Below are positions 17,362-27,213 of a stretch of DNA of 64,000 nt, in pieces. Positions within the stretch are counted from its first letter, which is position 1, and each line of letters begins with the position of its first letter. A model generated the notes under the pieces. The model was not told where the DNA came from. It saw only the letters and a list, made by a program, of their open reading frames with translations, and searched no databases. The DNA comes from RUG11198 sp036342255 (GTDB lineage: Bacteria; Bacillota_I; Bacilli_A; RF39; UBA660). The stretch spans positions 1 to 64,000 of the forward strand of contig JAZAUS010000011.1 of the NCBI GenBank assembly GCA_036342255.1, in the 5' to 3' direction. Both the position numbers and the translations under genes were made by a program.

Positions 17362-17838
17362 ATGTCAAATATAAACAATAAAGATTATAATGAAGTATAC
17401 AATAATACACAAATAATTATTAAAAAATTTAATAGATATTTAGATGAATATCCACTACCAATAGTATTATATATAGATGCATCTTTAGATGAAATAGTAG
17501 ATGCTGTTAAATATATTATAGATACAGGTTGGATATCAAGTGATTTATATGTAAGAAAAATGAAATATAATGGTAAATTAAATAAAGAAGAAATAGTATT
17601 AATATTTACAGATGATGAAAAAGAATTTGATTATGTTGAATTTCATAATTATTATAAAAGAATTGAAGATTATCCTGAAATAATTGGTGTTCCAAATAAT
17701 AACAAAAATTCAAATAATTATTATGATGGTGATGTTTTTATAAAACTAGATAATGGAAATAAGATTAATAAAAAAGAGTGGGACAAGTTAAAATCAAAAC
17801 AACTAATAAAACAAAATAATAATTATCAGGAGAAGTGA
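17362..17838 (+). CDS. Unknown protein, 158 aa
   Basis: I do not recognise the family. It is an acidic N-terminal alpha/beta segment (LPIVLYIDASLDEIVDAV) followed by an Asn-rich linker (NNNKNSNNYY) and a short basic tail. The SD is AGAGGA. The next gene begins 2 nt after its stop. Confidence 0.65.
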   Translation: MSNINNKDYNEVYNNTQIIIKKFNRYLDEYPLPIVLYIDASLDEIVDAVKYIIDTGWISSDLYVRKMKYNGKLNKEEIVLIFTDDEKEFDYVEFHNYYKRIEDYPEIIGVPNNNKNSNNYYDGDVFIKLDNGNKINKKEWDKLKSKQLIKQNNNYQEK

Positions 17839-17840
17839 TT

Positions 17841-18041
17841 ATGCAATTAATAAAAATATTTAATAATAAAAACAAATCAAATAAGTTTTATTTGAATTAT
17901 GAAGATAAACTAGAATATTTAAATAAGGGAAAAAGGATTCCTCTAAGAGTAAAAGATAATGGTAGAAAATTTAAAACTTTAGTAAAAGCAAGAGACCCAT
18001 TTGTATCAGGTGAATTAAATAATAAAAAAATGGGATTATAA
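17841..18041 (+). CDS. Small basic protein, 66 aa
   Basis: It starts at ATG 17841 behind CAGGAGAAG; a GTG at 17835 lies inside the SD region. The sequence is basic (GKRIPLRVKDNGRKFKTLVK) and could bind nucleic acid. The family is unknown. It is co-transcribed with the preceding gene. Confidence 0.6.
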   Translation: MQLIKIFNNKNKSNKFYLNYEDKLEYLNKGKRIPLRVKDNGRKFKTLVKARDPFVSGELNNKKMGL

Positions 18042-18136
18042 TGATAATATATTATTATATTTACAATTACTAATAATAAGTATATCAGGAATTATATTAT
18101 CATTATTATATAAAAATAATTTCATGATAATTAATA

Positions 18137-18164
18137 TAAAAGACTAGAAAATCTAGTCTTTTAT
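18137..18164 (+). terminator. Intrinsic terminator
   Basis: AAAAGACTAGA (18137-18147) pairs with TCTAGTCTTTT (18152-18162), an 11-bp perfect stem. A TG-T-TAGAAT element (18179-18187) downstream probably starts the next unit. Confidence 0.85.
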
Positions 18165-18208
18165 TATTTATATAAATATGTTAGAATAATAATAAAGTAG
18201 GTGATAAA

Positions 18209-18757
18209 ATGAAAAAGAAAGAAAAGAAATTTGAAATATGGAATAATTATATTATTTATTTTATGTTATATGCTATAATAGGTTGGATATATGAGGTACT
18301 ATTAGAATTATTTATATGGAGCCATAAATTTGTAAATAGAGGAACTCTATTTGGACCATGGCTACCAGTATATGGCTTTGGAGCATTAATATTTATATTC
18401 TGTATCTATCCAATAATAAAAGATAAACCATTAAAAAAGAAATTAATATTAATACCTGTTGTATTTTTAGGATGTATGTTTGCAGCTACTTTATTAGAAT
18501 TAATAACATCTTATATATGTGAATGGACTACCGGATCTATTCCATGGGATTATTATAAATATAAGATCCATTTCCAAGGAAGAATAGCCTTAAATACTAG
18601 CATTAGATTTGGTATAGGAGGAGTAATATTCCTATATCTACTACAACCACTATTTGAAAAAATATGTCATAAATTAGGTGATAAAGTAAAAATAACATCT
18701 TATATTATAATAGGAATATTAATACTTGATTTTATATATACAAATCTTATTAAATAA
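18209..18757 (+). CDS. CmpB-like 'ABC transporter type IV' membrane protein, 182 aa
   Basis: The pattern YAIIGWIYEVLLE...NRGTLFGPWLPVYGFGA...LELITSYICEW is the signature of the COG4905/CmpB-like family, named as putative ABC-transporter components but of unproven function. About five transmembrane helices are predicted: 12-32, 50-68, 78-98, 125-145 and 158-178. GTAGGTGAT precedes ATG. It stands alone. Confidence 0.85.
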   Translation: MKKKEKKFEIWNNYIIYFMLYAIIGWIYEVLLELFIWSHKFVNRGTLFGPWLPVYGFGALIFIFCIYPIIKDKPLKKKLILIPVVFLGCMFAATLLELITSYICEWTTGSIPWDYYKYKIHFQGRIALNTSIRFGIGGVIFLYLLQPLFEKICHKLGDKVKITSYIIIGILILDFIYTNLIK

Positions 18758-19302
18758 ATAGATAATATAATTATTATAGAGAATTTAATTAAATAATAAA
18801 AAATTATAAATAATTATAAAAAAATATGGTGATAAGTATGAAATTAACAAGAGAGCAGAGAAATAAGATAAATGATTTTAAAAATGTATATATGCAAATA
18901 TTTAATAAAGATAATGATGATTATATGAGATTGGTTATTGAAACTATATTTAAAAATGTTGAAAAAAATTATGAAGAATTTAGTGATGATGTACATAAAG
19001 TATCAGTATATGATGAAAATGATGGCTTTAATATTTTAAAGCCATATAATGATTATTATTCTTTATTAGATTTTTTGTTAAATAGGGTATTTAAAGGAAT
19101 ACAAAAAATAAGTGATGATGAAAATTCATATGAAGATAATGAAAGAAATGTTAGATTATCTAAAAAAAGGTATGATAGTTATAAAGATAAAGGTTTTTCA
19201 GATGATTTTATAAATATGCAAAAAGTTAAATCTATTATGCATGAAAGTGGTCATGCACTTCAACATAGAACGGGATGGTTCAATTATAAAAAAGGCTTTA
19301 AT

Positions 19303-19311
19303 AAAAAAAAA
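19303..19311 (+). repeat. A9 homopolymer at frameshift 1
   Basis: Nine A residues lie where the upstream frame meets TGA and the downstream homologous frame takes over. Eight A would keep one frame. Confidence 0.85.
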
Positions 19312-19818
19312 TGGTGAAGGATTAATTCCCAATACAGGTATGGAATATATTGCAAAAGTATTAAAAACTAATTTAGGATATAAATATGATTTGAATACTG
19401 ATTTTTATGATACAAAGGGATATTTGTCGCCATTTAATAATAATTCTTTATTGGGTGAAGGATTAAATGAGATGTATGCATCATTATTTTCAGGAGTTTT
19501 AGAATATAATTTAGGAAGTAAAAATGATGGTGCTATATTAAAACAAAATAGTAGAAAAGATGATAATAGAGTAAGAACTTCTTATAGAAGAAATTGTTTT
19601 AATGGATATGGTCAAAGTAAATATTTTTATATTCTTAGAGTATTAGTTTCAAAAAAATCAATTTTTAATTCATTATATTTAGGTAAAGATGATATGATTG
19701 ATGAATTTTGTATTAAGTATAAAGATATTTTAAATAATTATGAAAAAAAATTTGGTTCTAGTATTAAAGTGTATAATTATAGTAATAATTTTTTTAAGAA
19801 TTTATTAAGTACCATAGG

Positions 19819-19830
19819 ATATATATATAT
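19819..19830 (+). repeat. (AT)6 microsatellite at frameshift 2
   Basis: Six AT units occur where the frame changes back. Five units would read through. Confidence 0.85.
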
Positions 19831-20481
19831 GCACATCCAGAATGTGGAATCATACATAAATATGAAAAGCTTTTAGATAATATATTTATTGATGTGTTGA
19901 ATAGAAAAATTGATTTAATGACTGAAAAAGATGAAGAATTGGAAAAGGTAATTAGTAATATTTATTGGGATACATACATGTATGTTGAGAAAAAAAGTGA
20001 TAATAAATTGGTATATGTTGATTCAGATGAAAAGAAGAAATATAATGAGTTATATAAGAAATTAAAAGAAAAAAATAACCCAACTAAAAAAAGTGTTGAT
20101 GTTTTAGCATTTGGAGTGTTTGGTATTAAGTATAAAAGGGATAATTCTTTTTTTGAAAATATACTTGTTTATAAAAATAATAATAAATATAATGTAAGTA
20201 TTATAGATATTACCAAAAATAATGATATTAATATTAAAGGAAAAGATTTATTATGTAAAGAACTTGAAAAGCTATTAAATGCAAAGGAACAAGAAGGTAG
20301 TATTAAAGATAATAATATTGAAAAGGAATTGCGTTATTATATAAATAAAAAGCATAATGATATAGAAATATCAAATAATATGATTAATAAATTTAATAAA
20401 ACAAAAGTAGCAGATTATAAGAATTCAAATAAACATAGATAATAGTAATTGTTTTAAATAAAGATGGAGTAGTGATTATAT

Positions 20482-20973
20482 ATGAAAAAATGGATTATAG
20501 CAATAATAGTATTAATTCTAGTATTAATAATAGGTGTAATAATCTTTAAAAATAATAATAATAATACAAATACTATTAATATAGATGTTATATCAGAATA
20601 TCTAGAGATAGATATATCAAAAGATGCTAAAGTAGAATATAAAGATAAACATGATAATTTCTTTAATGAAGGTTATTCTATTATTAAAATTAAAGATAAT
20701 AATTTATTAAATAAAATAGAGAATTCTTCTAATTGGAAAAAGGCTGATAATGAATATACATCTAAAATATCTAAAATAATAGATAATATGTCTAAAGATT
20801 ATAGTGAAATATCAAATATTAATAATTATTATTGGCTATATAAACATAATTATAGAAGTAATAATATAAAATACATTGAAGATATGGATAATAATATAGA
20901 GACATTTAGTTATTTAGTAGGCATATATGATATAGATAATGATATATTATATTATTATCATATGGATATGTAA
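20482..20973 (+). CDS. Membrane-anchored unknown protein, 163 aa
   Basis: One N-terminal transmembrane helix (residues 4-25, WIIAIIVLILVLIIGVIIF) with KK in front predicts an N-in anchor and an extracytoplasmic Asn/Asp-rich domain. There is no lipobox. The domain is unrecognised. It lies 39 nt after the broken peptidase gene. Confidence 0.7.
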   Translation: MKKWIIAIIVLILVLIIGVIIFKNNNNNTNTINIDVISEYLEIDISKDAKVEYKDKHDNFFNEGYSIIKIKDNNLLNKIENSSNWKKADNEYTSKISKIIDNMSKDYSEISNINNYYWLYKHNYRSNNIKYIEDMDNNIETFSYLVGIYDIDNDILYYYHMDM

Positions 20974-20991
20974 AAGATTAAGTTATCATAC

Positions 20992-21020
20992 TTGACCAAA
21001 AATAATAAATTATATATAAT
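20992..21020 (+). promoter_or_regulatory. Sigma-A promoter
   Basis: TTGACC (20992-20997), 17-bp spacer, TATAAT (21015-21020). It drives the repeat protein at 21055. Confidence 0.75.
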
Positions 21021-21054
21021 AGCAATAATTATGTAACAGGGGGTGTTATATTAA

Positions 21055-22011
21055 ATGAATAGGAAAAGCAAAGATACATTTAATGCTAAAGTAGATATTG
21101 TTATGTATCCAGATACTATTAAAAATTATTCGCAAGATAGAGATGATTATATAGAATTGGCCATGACAGCTATTAAACAAAAACCAAGTGTAATAAAATA
21201 TATTTCACCATCATATAAAGAGTATCAATTATTATGTGAAGAGGCTATTGAAGAAAATGCTATATCATTTTCTTCAATAGATGAAAGTGTGAGTAATTAT
21301 AAAGAATTAGGAATTAGAGCAATTAAAAAGAATCCTTATATAGTATTATGTATAGATAATAGAACAAAAGATTATATATTTTTTTGGGAATTAGCTATTT
21401 CTCAGTGCCTTGATATTTTAAAAGAAATAGATAAAAATGATAAAGAATTATTTCCATTACTTAAAAAAACAGTTGAACAAAATCCATTAGCAATATACTA
21501 TATAGATAGTAGAATAACTATCTATAATGAATTATGTGAATTAGCTTATAATAAAAATAAAGATTTAATAGAATATATGGATATTAATAGTATAAATAAA
21601 GAATTAGTTTTTGAAGCATTAAGAATAAACCCAGAAAGAATCAAATATTTAGATAATACAAAGAATTTTTATATAGAAGCTTGCAAACTAGTTTTATCTA
21701 TTGATGGAACTTATATTAAAGATATTTATTTGGAAAATTTAAATGATAATCTTAATCAATTTTTTGAACTTGTAGAAATAGCAGAAAAAACAAATCAAGA
21801 GGTTTTTAATAATGCTAATGTACTTAATGCTTTACGCATAGAAAATAGACAAATGAAAGATAGAATTTTAAGTACTCCTAATTTTTTAGGAAATAATTTA
21901 TATAAACTTTTACAAGATTTAGATAATGAGTACGATGATTTATCAAAAAAAATATTTAATATTGAAATTGAGGAGTATAGAAATTCAAAAAGTAAGACAA
22001 AAAGATTATAA
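21055..22011 (+). CDS. DUF4116-like repeat protein, 318 aa
   Basis: Repeats of about 40 residues recur, each ending in an Ala/Ile-Lys-x-Asn-Pro type turn: AIKQKPSVIKYI, AIKKNPYIVLCID, TVEQNPLAIYYID, ALRINPERIKYLD. This resembles DUF4116 helical repeats, thought to form solenoids. The function is unknown. GGGGGTG precedes ATG by 9 nt. No signal peptide is present. Confidence 0.7.
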   Translation: MNRKSKDTFNAKVDIVMYPDTIKNYSQDRDDYIELAMTAIKQKPSVIKYISPSYKEYQLLCEEAIEENAISFSSIDESVSNYKELGIRAIKKNPYIVLCIDNRTKDYIFFWELAISQCLDILKEIDKNDKELFPLLKKTVEQNPLAIYYIDSRITIYNELCELAYNKNKDLIEYMDINSINKELVFEALRINPERIKYLDNTKNFYIEACKLVLSIDGTYIKDIYLENLNDNLNQFFELVEIAEKTNQEVFNNANVLNALRIENRQMKDRILSTPNFLGNNLYKLLQDLDNEYDDLSKKIFNIEIEEYRNSKSKTKRL

Positions 22012-22032
22012 ATATATAATTTTCTAATATGA

Positions 22033-22070
22033 AAAAGAAGATTTATCTCTTCTTTTTTATGTGGTATAAT
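22033..22070 (+). terminator. Terminator fused to extended -10 promoter
   Basis: AAAAGAAGA (22033-22041) pairs with TCTTCTTTT (22048-22056), then TG-G-TATAAT (22062-22070) drives the deaminase gene. Confidence 0.8.
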
Positions 22071-22090
22071 ATTAAAAGAGGAAGTGTAAA

Positions 22091-22615
22091 ATGAATAAAA
22101 AATTAGCAGAAAGATTAATGGGAAAATGTATAAATACTGCTTTAAGCGAATATAAAGAAGGACAATATCCATTAGGGGCTATGGTAGTTGATGAAAATGG
22201 AGAAGTGATAACTAAGTTATGTAGTAATTTAAATGCTGGATATGATGTATCTGCTCATCCAGAAATGGTAGCAATAAGACAAGCTTGTAATATTAGAAAA
22301 GCAAGATATTTAAAAGATTGTTACTTAGTTACTACATTAGAACCATGTCCAATGTGTACATCAGTTGCAATATGGGCGAAAATGAAAGGAATAATATATG
22401 GGGCATCACAAAGTGATGCGATTGATTATTCAAAGAATCACCCAAATAGTAAATTATCTTGGAGACAAATAAAAGTACCTTCATCATATATAATTAGTTA
22501 TGGAGAACCTAAATTAGAATTATATGAAAATATATTAGAAGAAGAATGTAAGAAATTATTAGATGAAGATTATGTAAAAAATATAAATAAGAATATTAAA
22601 GGAGTAAGTAAATGA
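22091..22615 (+). CDS. Nucleoside/nucleobase deaminase, 174 aa
   Basis: This is a cytidine-deaminase-fold enzyme. Zinc ligands and proton shuttle are His56-Pro-Glu58 (AHPEMVAIRQA) and Cys86/Cys89 (EPCPMC). HPE replaces the commoner HAE. The YGASQSDAID segment resembles guanine or nucleoside deaminases more than TadA, which favours free-base or nucleoside salvage over tRNA editing, but this is uncertain. It overlaps the next gene by 4 nt. Confidence 0.85.
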   Translation: MNKKLAERLMGKCINTALSEYKEGQYPLGAMVVDENGEVITKLCSNLNAGYDVSAHPEMVAIRQACNIRKARYLKDCYLVTTLEPCPMCTSVAIWAKMKGIIYGASQSDAIDYSKNHPNSKLSWRQIKVPSSYIISYGEPKLELYENILEEECKKLLDEDYVKNINKNIKGVSK

Positions 22616-23097
22616 AAAATAATAAAATAATAATTATAATATTAGTATTAGTTATATGTTTTGTAATGATAGGTTTATTAACTTTTGTAGGAAAAAAAGA
22701 TAAATATAGTTTGAGTGGTGATAAATCTAGTAGTGTTATATTTAATATTGTTAAACATGATAATCAGAATGATACTACAATTATAGATAATAATTATTCT
22801 ATTAAAAAGGGAAGTATTATTAAGTTAAATAATAAAGAAGAATATAAAGATTGTGGTAAGTATGCTAATGATATTAAAATAGAAGAAATTAATGAAGATT
22901 ATGTAAAAATATCTAGAGATAAATTAATATATAGTCAAAGTGGTAATAGAACTGAAAGGGTAGAAGAGAATATTAAATATGATACTATGTTAGAATTGTA
23001 TTTGTTTGAAAAAGAAGAAACAGATTCAGTAGTAATTGAACCAGAATGTTCTCAAGCAAGATATAATTATTATGGTATGTTTAAGAAAGGTAATTAA
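22612..23097 (+). CDS. Membrane-anchored unknown protein, 161 aa
   Basis: An N-terminal anchor (residues 5-27, IIIIILVLVICFVMIGLLTF) is followed by an extracytoplasmic domain with two Cys (DCGK, PECS). The family is unknown. The ATGA overlap implies coupling to the deaminase gene, although no functional link is evident. The spacing KGVSK before the overlap supplies the SD (AAGGAG). Confidence 0.7.
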   Translation: MKNNKIIIIILVLVICFVMIGLLTFVGKKDKYSLSGDKSSSVIFNIVKHDNQNDTTIIDNNYSIKKGSIIKLNNKEEYKDCGKYANDIKIEEINEDYVKISRDKLIYSQSGNRTERVEENIKYDTMLELYLFEKEETDSVVIEPECSQARYNYYGMFKKGN

Positions 23098-23123
23098 ATT
23101 GTAATAAGAGATAATTTTATAAT

Positions 23124-23149
23124 AAAAACATAGCATTTGCTATGTTTTT
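23124..23149. terminator. Bidirectional terminator
   Basis: AAAAACATAGC (23124-23134) pairs with GCTATGTTTTT (23139-23149) around ATTT. A-run and T-run flank it, so it can serve the convergent genes on both strands; it overlaps the minus-strand stop. Confidence 0.85.
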
Positions 23150-24398
23150 ATTTTAACCATTTTTTGCCATCAACAATTCTATTTGTTAGCATTGCTGAAG
23201 CACTATCTCCAACAACGTTTAGTATAGTGGCTGGTGAATCAATAATAGTTGCTATTATAGTTAGGATAGGTAAAGCTGCTATTGGATAACCTAGCATAGT
23301 AATAATAAGCATCTCAGATATTGTTCCACCACCAATAGGCACTGCTGTTACTAGTAAGGTAGCAATTAGGGCTATTCCCATAATTTTAATGATAGTAATA
23401 TCTGTTATATCATTAAATAGATATACTAAGAACATTATTTTAAAGACACTACCTATTACTGATCCGTCTTTATGGAAACTAGTTCCTAAAGATACAGTTG
23501 TTTCAGCTATATCATCAGATATACCAATTTTTTTAGTGCATTCTATATTAACTGGCATTGAAGCTGCTGATGAACAAGTTGCTAATGCTGTAAGTGTAGA
23601 TGGTAAAATATTAGTCCAAAATCTTCTTATTCCTAATTTGCCAGCGCTTATATAGGCAAATAATGAATATATAATAAAGTAGAAAAAGATACAAGTTAAT
23701 AAATATATAATAAATGTTTTGAAATAGCCTACGGCTATAGCACCTCCAAAAGTTCCAACCATTGCTGCAAAATAACAACCTAAGCCAATTGGTGCATAAT
23801 ACATTATTAATTTAATAAAGTTCATTAAAACATCAGTCGAGGAATTAATTAAATTATATAATGGTTCTGCTTTTTCTTTTGACATACTCATAGCAATACC
23901 TACTAGCATAGATACAACAATTAATGCAATCATATTGTCTCGTGATAATAATTTTGCAAAATCATTAACTGAGACTGCTTGAACTGTTCTATTTAGAATG
24001 TCTAATTCTTCTTTTTCTGGAGCTTTATCATCTATTACTAAACTTTCTTTAATTTTTTTACCATCTTTAGTATCAACTAATTTAAAAGTATAAGTACTTG
24101 CAACACCTATTAGTACTGCTACAATAGATGTTATTAAAAATACTATAAAAGTTGTTATTAGTATTTTGCCAATTCTTTTAGGTTCTCTCATCTTATAAAT
24201 AGAAGATGTAATTGTAAGAAAGATTAAAGGTACTACTACTATTAATAGCATATTTAAGAATAAGTCACCAAATGGACTTAAAATACTAGCTTTATCTTTC
24301 CATATTAATCCAACTATACCCCCAATAATTATTGATCCAAGTAAAATAAACGTAGATTTATAATTATTTAATTTATTTTTTTTCTTTGATTTTTTCAT
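23148..24398 (-). CDS. Dicarboxylate/amino-acid:cation symporter (DAACS/SLC1 family), 416 aa
   Basis: A glutamate-transporter-fold protein with about eight membrane spans and two re-entrant loops. LATCSSAASMPVNIECTKK corresponds to the serine-rich SSSAATLP hairpin, and SFHKDGSVIG to the NMDG-type substrate site, here altered to HKDG. Members couple Na+ or H+ to glutamate, aspartate, serine or threonine uptake; the altered site leaves the substrate open. I start at 24398, because AAAGGAGATATT precedes that ATG and falls inside a longer reading. Confidence 0.85.
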   Translation of the reverse strand: MKKSKKKNKLNNYKSTFILLGSIIIGGIVGLIWKDKASILSPFGDLFLNMLLIVVVPLIFLTITSSIYKMREPKRIGKILITTFIVFLITSIVAVLIGVASTYTFKLVDTKDGKKIKESLVIDDKAPEKEELDILNRTVQAVSVNDFAKLLSRDNMIALIVVSMLVGIAMSMSKEKAEPLYNLINSSTDVLMNFIKLIMYYAPIGLGCYFAAMVGTFGGAIAVGYFKTFIIYLLTCIFFYFIIYSLFAYISAGKLGIRRFWTNILPSTLTALATCSSAASMPVNIECTKKIGISDDIAETTVSLGTSFHKDGSVIGSVFKIMFLVYLFNDITDITIIKIMGIALIATLLVTAVPIGGGTISEMLIITMLGYPIAALPILTIIATIIDSPATILNVVGDSASAMLTNRIVDGKKWLK

Positions 24399-24548
24399 AA
24401 TATCTCCTTTCATGATATAAGTATATTAATTGGTATTTTATATTGCTACTTAATTAACTCCACAAATTATAATAGCATTCCACACATATTCCACAAAAAA
24501 TAGTTGATATATAGAAGAGTTAGTGCTATTATATTGGCAGGTGATAGT

Positions 24549-26060
24549 ATGAATTATGTAAAGTTGAATAATAATGATAATCATTTATCATTGGGGAATT
24601 TATTTAATGTTATAAAAAAGATATCTATTAATAAAACGAGTGCTATTCAAACGGAGATATTTTGTGTTATATTTGGTGTTGAAGATATTTCTGATACTAC
24701 GGTTGGAAATTATTGTACGGGTTATAGAGCTATTGGTAGTACTTATAAGCAAATATATTTAAATTATCGTAAGCATTATAAAGAGGATAAAAGTGTTTTA
24801 GTAAATACTATTAATAATTTATTATCAATTATAGATGGATATATTTATAGTTATACTACTATTAAGGAATTAAATAATAATTCATCATTAAGAAAATTAG
24901 CTGTTCAATTAAATACATATGCAAAAAATGATTTATATGTACCTAATAAATTAAAGAATGAATTATTAAATAGTCTTAAGAAAGAGAATTACTATGAATA
25001 TATATCTTTAGTGTTGTTTTTTACTATTTTAGATAAGATACAGCCTTTATATACTAAAGATATTGTTAATGAAACAATAGAAGAGATATTAACTAATACT
25101 AATATATCTGTAAATGATTTAAAGGATTACCTATTAATAAAATTTAAAGAAGGGATAAGTTCTATTTCATCGTTAAAGAAATTAGCTAAGAATAATAATC
25201 CATATGCTTTGCATGAATTGGGTAATTTGGAATATAATGGTAGGATTATTGGGTATCCGAGATATGAAAAGGCATTTAATTATCATAAGAAAGCAGCATT
25301 ATATAATCATCCTACTTCTTATTGGATGTTAGCACATATGATTATTAATAAGAAGATAGGCTCTCTTAGTGATGATGATATTAAATTGGCTTTTGAATAT
25401 ATAAATAAAGCTATTTCTTTAAATAGTATATCTGCTATTAATACATTAGGGTTATGTTATTTAAATGGTTATACTAAGAATAGGAAGAAGGATATTGATA
25501 AGGCTATTAATTGTTTTAAGAAAGCAGCTAATAAGAAGTATGTTTATGCTTATAATAATTTAGGTAAAATATATGAAGAAGAAGGTAATTATGAGAAAGC
25601 ATATGAGTATTATGAAAAGAGTGCTTTAGAAGAGGAAAGTTGGGCATGTAATAAGTTAGGCTTATTTTATTTAAATGGTATATATGTGGATAAAAATATT
25701 ATTAAGGCATTTGAATATTTTAATATAGGTGCTAATTCTTCTATTGATACTTTATGTAAATGGAATATATATAATTTAGTAAAATATTATTATTTAGATG
25801 GGAATAGTTCTATAGGTATAGAGAAGAATATAAAGAAATCTCTTGAGTTATTAAGTATTATTAAAGATTTTAAACCAGCTTATGAATTATATTTAGAATG
25901 TTATTATAGATTATATTTATCTAATAAATCTAAAGAGAATTTAGATAAGGTTAATGAATATTTGAGATTATTGAATGATGAATTAGATGATGAAAAAAAG
26001 AAGGAGATAAGTGATAGATTAAAAAAAATATATAAGGATAAGATAAATATAATTTTATAA
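24549..26060 (+). CDS. Sel1-like/TPR repeat protein, 503 aa
   Basis: Residues 1-130 form an N-terminal domain seen with Sel1 proteins in low-GC Firmicutes (FGVEDISDTTVGNYCTGYRAIG, quoted in part). About five Sel1 repeats follow, for example NPYALHELGNLEYNG, SAINTLGLCYLNGY, YAYNNLGKIYEE and WACNKLGLFYLNG. They form a helical solenoid for protein binding. GGTGATAGTATG fixes the start; a TTG at 24504 lies in the promoter (TTGATA at 24504, TATTAT downstream). Cytoplasmic. Confidence 0.8.
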   Translation: MNYVKLNNNDNHLSLGNLFNVIKKISINKTSAIQTEIFCVIFGVEDISDTTVGNYCTGYRAIGSTYKQIYLNYRKHYKEDKSVLVNTINNLLSIIDGYIYSYTTIKELNNNSSLRKLAVQLNTYAKNDLYVPNKLKNELLNSLKKENYYEYISLVLFFTILDKIQPLYTKDIVNETIEEILTNTNISVNDLKDYLLIKFKEGISSISSLKKLAKNNNPYALHELGNLEYNGRIIGYPRYEKAFNYHKKAALYNHPTSYWMLAHMIINKKIGSLSDDDIKLAFEYINKAISLNSISAINTLGLCYLNGYTKNRKKDIDKAINCFKKAANKKYVYAYNNLGKIYEEEGNYEKAYEYYEKSALEEESWACNKLGLFYLNGIYVDKNIIKAFEYFNIGANSSIDTLCKWNIYNLVKYYYLDGNSSIGIEKNIKKSLELLSIIKDFKPAYELYLECYYRLYLSNKSKENLDKVNEYLRLLNDELDDEKKKEISDRLKKIYKDKINIIL

Positions 26061-26087
26061 TATGTTATAATTGTATAGAGGTTAGAT

Positions 26088-26543
26088 ATGGAAATAATTG
26101 ATATTGGGAAAGTAGATAGTTTTTTAGAAGAATATATTTATTTATGTAGTTTGGAATGGGGAAAGAGAAGAACTAAAGAAGAATTAAATGATTATGTTAA
26201 GAAAAAGAAAATAAAAATACTTGATGATGAGAGAGTATTAAGAATTTTGGGACTTGTTAGTGATGGAATATTAATAGGATTTGTATCATTATTAGTTTAT
26301 GATGGATGTTATAGAAAAGATTTAACTCCTTGGTATGCTACTATGTATGTAAAAAAAGAATATCGTAATAAGGGATATTCTAAAATATTAAATGATGCTA
26401 TTATAAATGAAGCTTATAAATTAGGTTATGATAAAGTATATTTAAAAACTAGTTTAGTTAATTATTATGAGAAATTTGGAGCTATTTATATAGAAAAGCT
26501 TTATAATGATGAGAGTTTGTATTATATAGATTTAAATAAATAA
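26088..26543 (+). CDS. GNAT acetyltransferase, 151 aa
   Basis: GNAT motif B/A region: WYATMYVKKEYRNKGYSKIL carries the R/K-x-x-G-x pyrophosphate-binding loop (YRNKGY), preceded by LIGFVSLLVYD and followed by YEKFGAIY. It transfers acetyl from acetyl-CoA; the acceptor is unknown. The SD is GAGGT. Confidence 0.85.
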   Translation: MEIIDIGKVDSFLEEYIYLCSLEWGKRRTKEELNDYVKKKKIKILDDERVLRILGLVSDGILIGFVSLLVYDGCYRKDLTPWYATMYVKKEYRNKGYSKILNDAIINEAYKLGYDKVYLKTSLVNYYEKFGAIYIEKLYNDESLYYIDLNK

Positions 26544-26630
26544 TAGGGATAAATTTGAAGAATTTAAGAATATATCTTTTAAGAATGGGCAATGCTATTT
26601 ATGTATTAATAAATATTGGAAGAAATAATA

Positions 26631-26668
26631 AAAAGACTAGAATAATCTAGTCTTTTTTATGATATAAT
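26631..26668 (+). terminator. Terminator fused to extended -10 promoter
   Basis: AAAAGACTAG (26631-26640) pairs with CTAGTCTTTT (26647-26656), then TG-A-TATAAT (26660-26668). Confidence 0.85.
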
Positions 26669-26715
26669 ATATTTAGAAAATATATTGTTTAAAATATTAT
26701 ATAGGGAGTTAAGAT

Positions 26716-27192
26716 ATGGAATATGATAAGATTGTAAAGAGTAGTATGATAGAAGAATATTCAAGGCAAATAGTTGGTTGGAAATATGAAGATGAATATG
26801 ATGTATATAATTATCCATCATATGAAGAATGTATAGAGAAAGATTATAGTATTACAAGAAGAGATAGATGGGATAATTATATAGTATATTCTATTGATGG
26901 GGAAGTAATATTTTATGTATATATGATAATTATGAATAATAATAAAGTATATGTAGGTTTTAGTTTAAAACCTGATTATTGTAGTAAGGGATTGGGTAAT
27001 TATTTTTTAAAAGATTGTGTTATAGAGATTAAAAATAGATATCCAGATTTAGTTTTGTTTGTAGAAGTTAGGAGTTGGAATAATAGGGCTATTAAGGCAG
27101 TTAAGAAAATAGGATTTAAAATTAAGGATACAGTTTTGTTAATGGATAGGTTTGGTGATGAATTAGAATATATTGAAATGGAGATTGATTAG
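26716..27192 (+). CDS. GNAT acetyltransferase, 158 aa
   Basis: VYVGFSLKPDYCSKGLGNYFL contains the GNAT acetyl-CoA loop (CSKGLG) and VEVRSWNNRAIKAVKKIGF the C-terminal signature of RimI/RimJ-like members. It is only distantly similar to the GNAT at 26088, so recent duplication is unlikely. The substrate is unknown. GGGAG precedes ATG. Confidence 0.85.
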   Translation: MEYDKIVKSSMIEEYSRQIVGWKYEDEYDVYNYPSYEECIEKDYSITRRDRWDNYIVYSIDGEVIFYVYMIIMNNNKVYVGFSLKPDYCSKGLGNYFLKDCVIEIKNRYPDLVLFVEVRSWNNRAIKAVKKIGFKIKDTVLLMDRFGDELEYIEMEID

Positions 27193-27213
27193 TATAAGTT
27201 AGGAGGTGTTAAA

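Larger units (their letters stand above)
18838..20442 (+). pseudogene. HExxH metallopeptidase-like gene with two frameshifts
   Basis: One ancestral frame is split in three: 18838-19317, then another frame to 19876, then back to the first frame to 20442. The joined protein would be about 530 aa, with the zinc motif HESGHALQH and a downstream GEGLNEMYASL glutamate, as in gluzincin-like peptidases. Removing one A from the A9 run at 19303-19311 restores the first junction (NKKNGEGLI); removing one AT from (AT)6 at 19819-19830 restores the second (GYIYAHPECG). It is either a decaying gene, a phase-variable gene, or a sequencing artefact in low-complexity tracts. GGTGATAAGT sets the start. Confidence 0.75.

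Noticed and set aside
18042..18136. Hydrophobic reading frame after the 17841 gene
   Set aside because: No acceptable start codon in the hydrophobic frame; the ATG-initiated frame stops after ten codons.
21795..22172. Minus-strand ORF of 125 codons covering the end of the DUF4116-like gene and the next promoter
   Set aside because: It runs across a clear terminator and promoter and lies opposite two supported genes.
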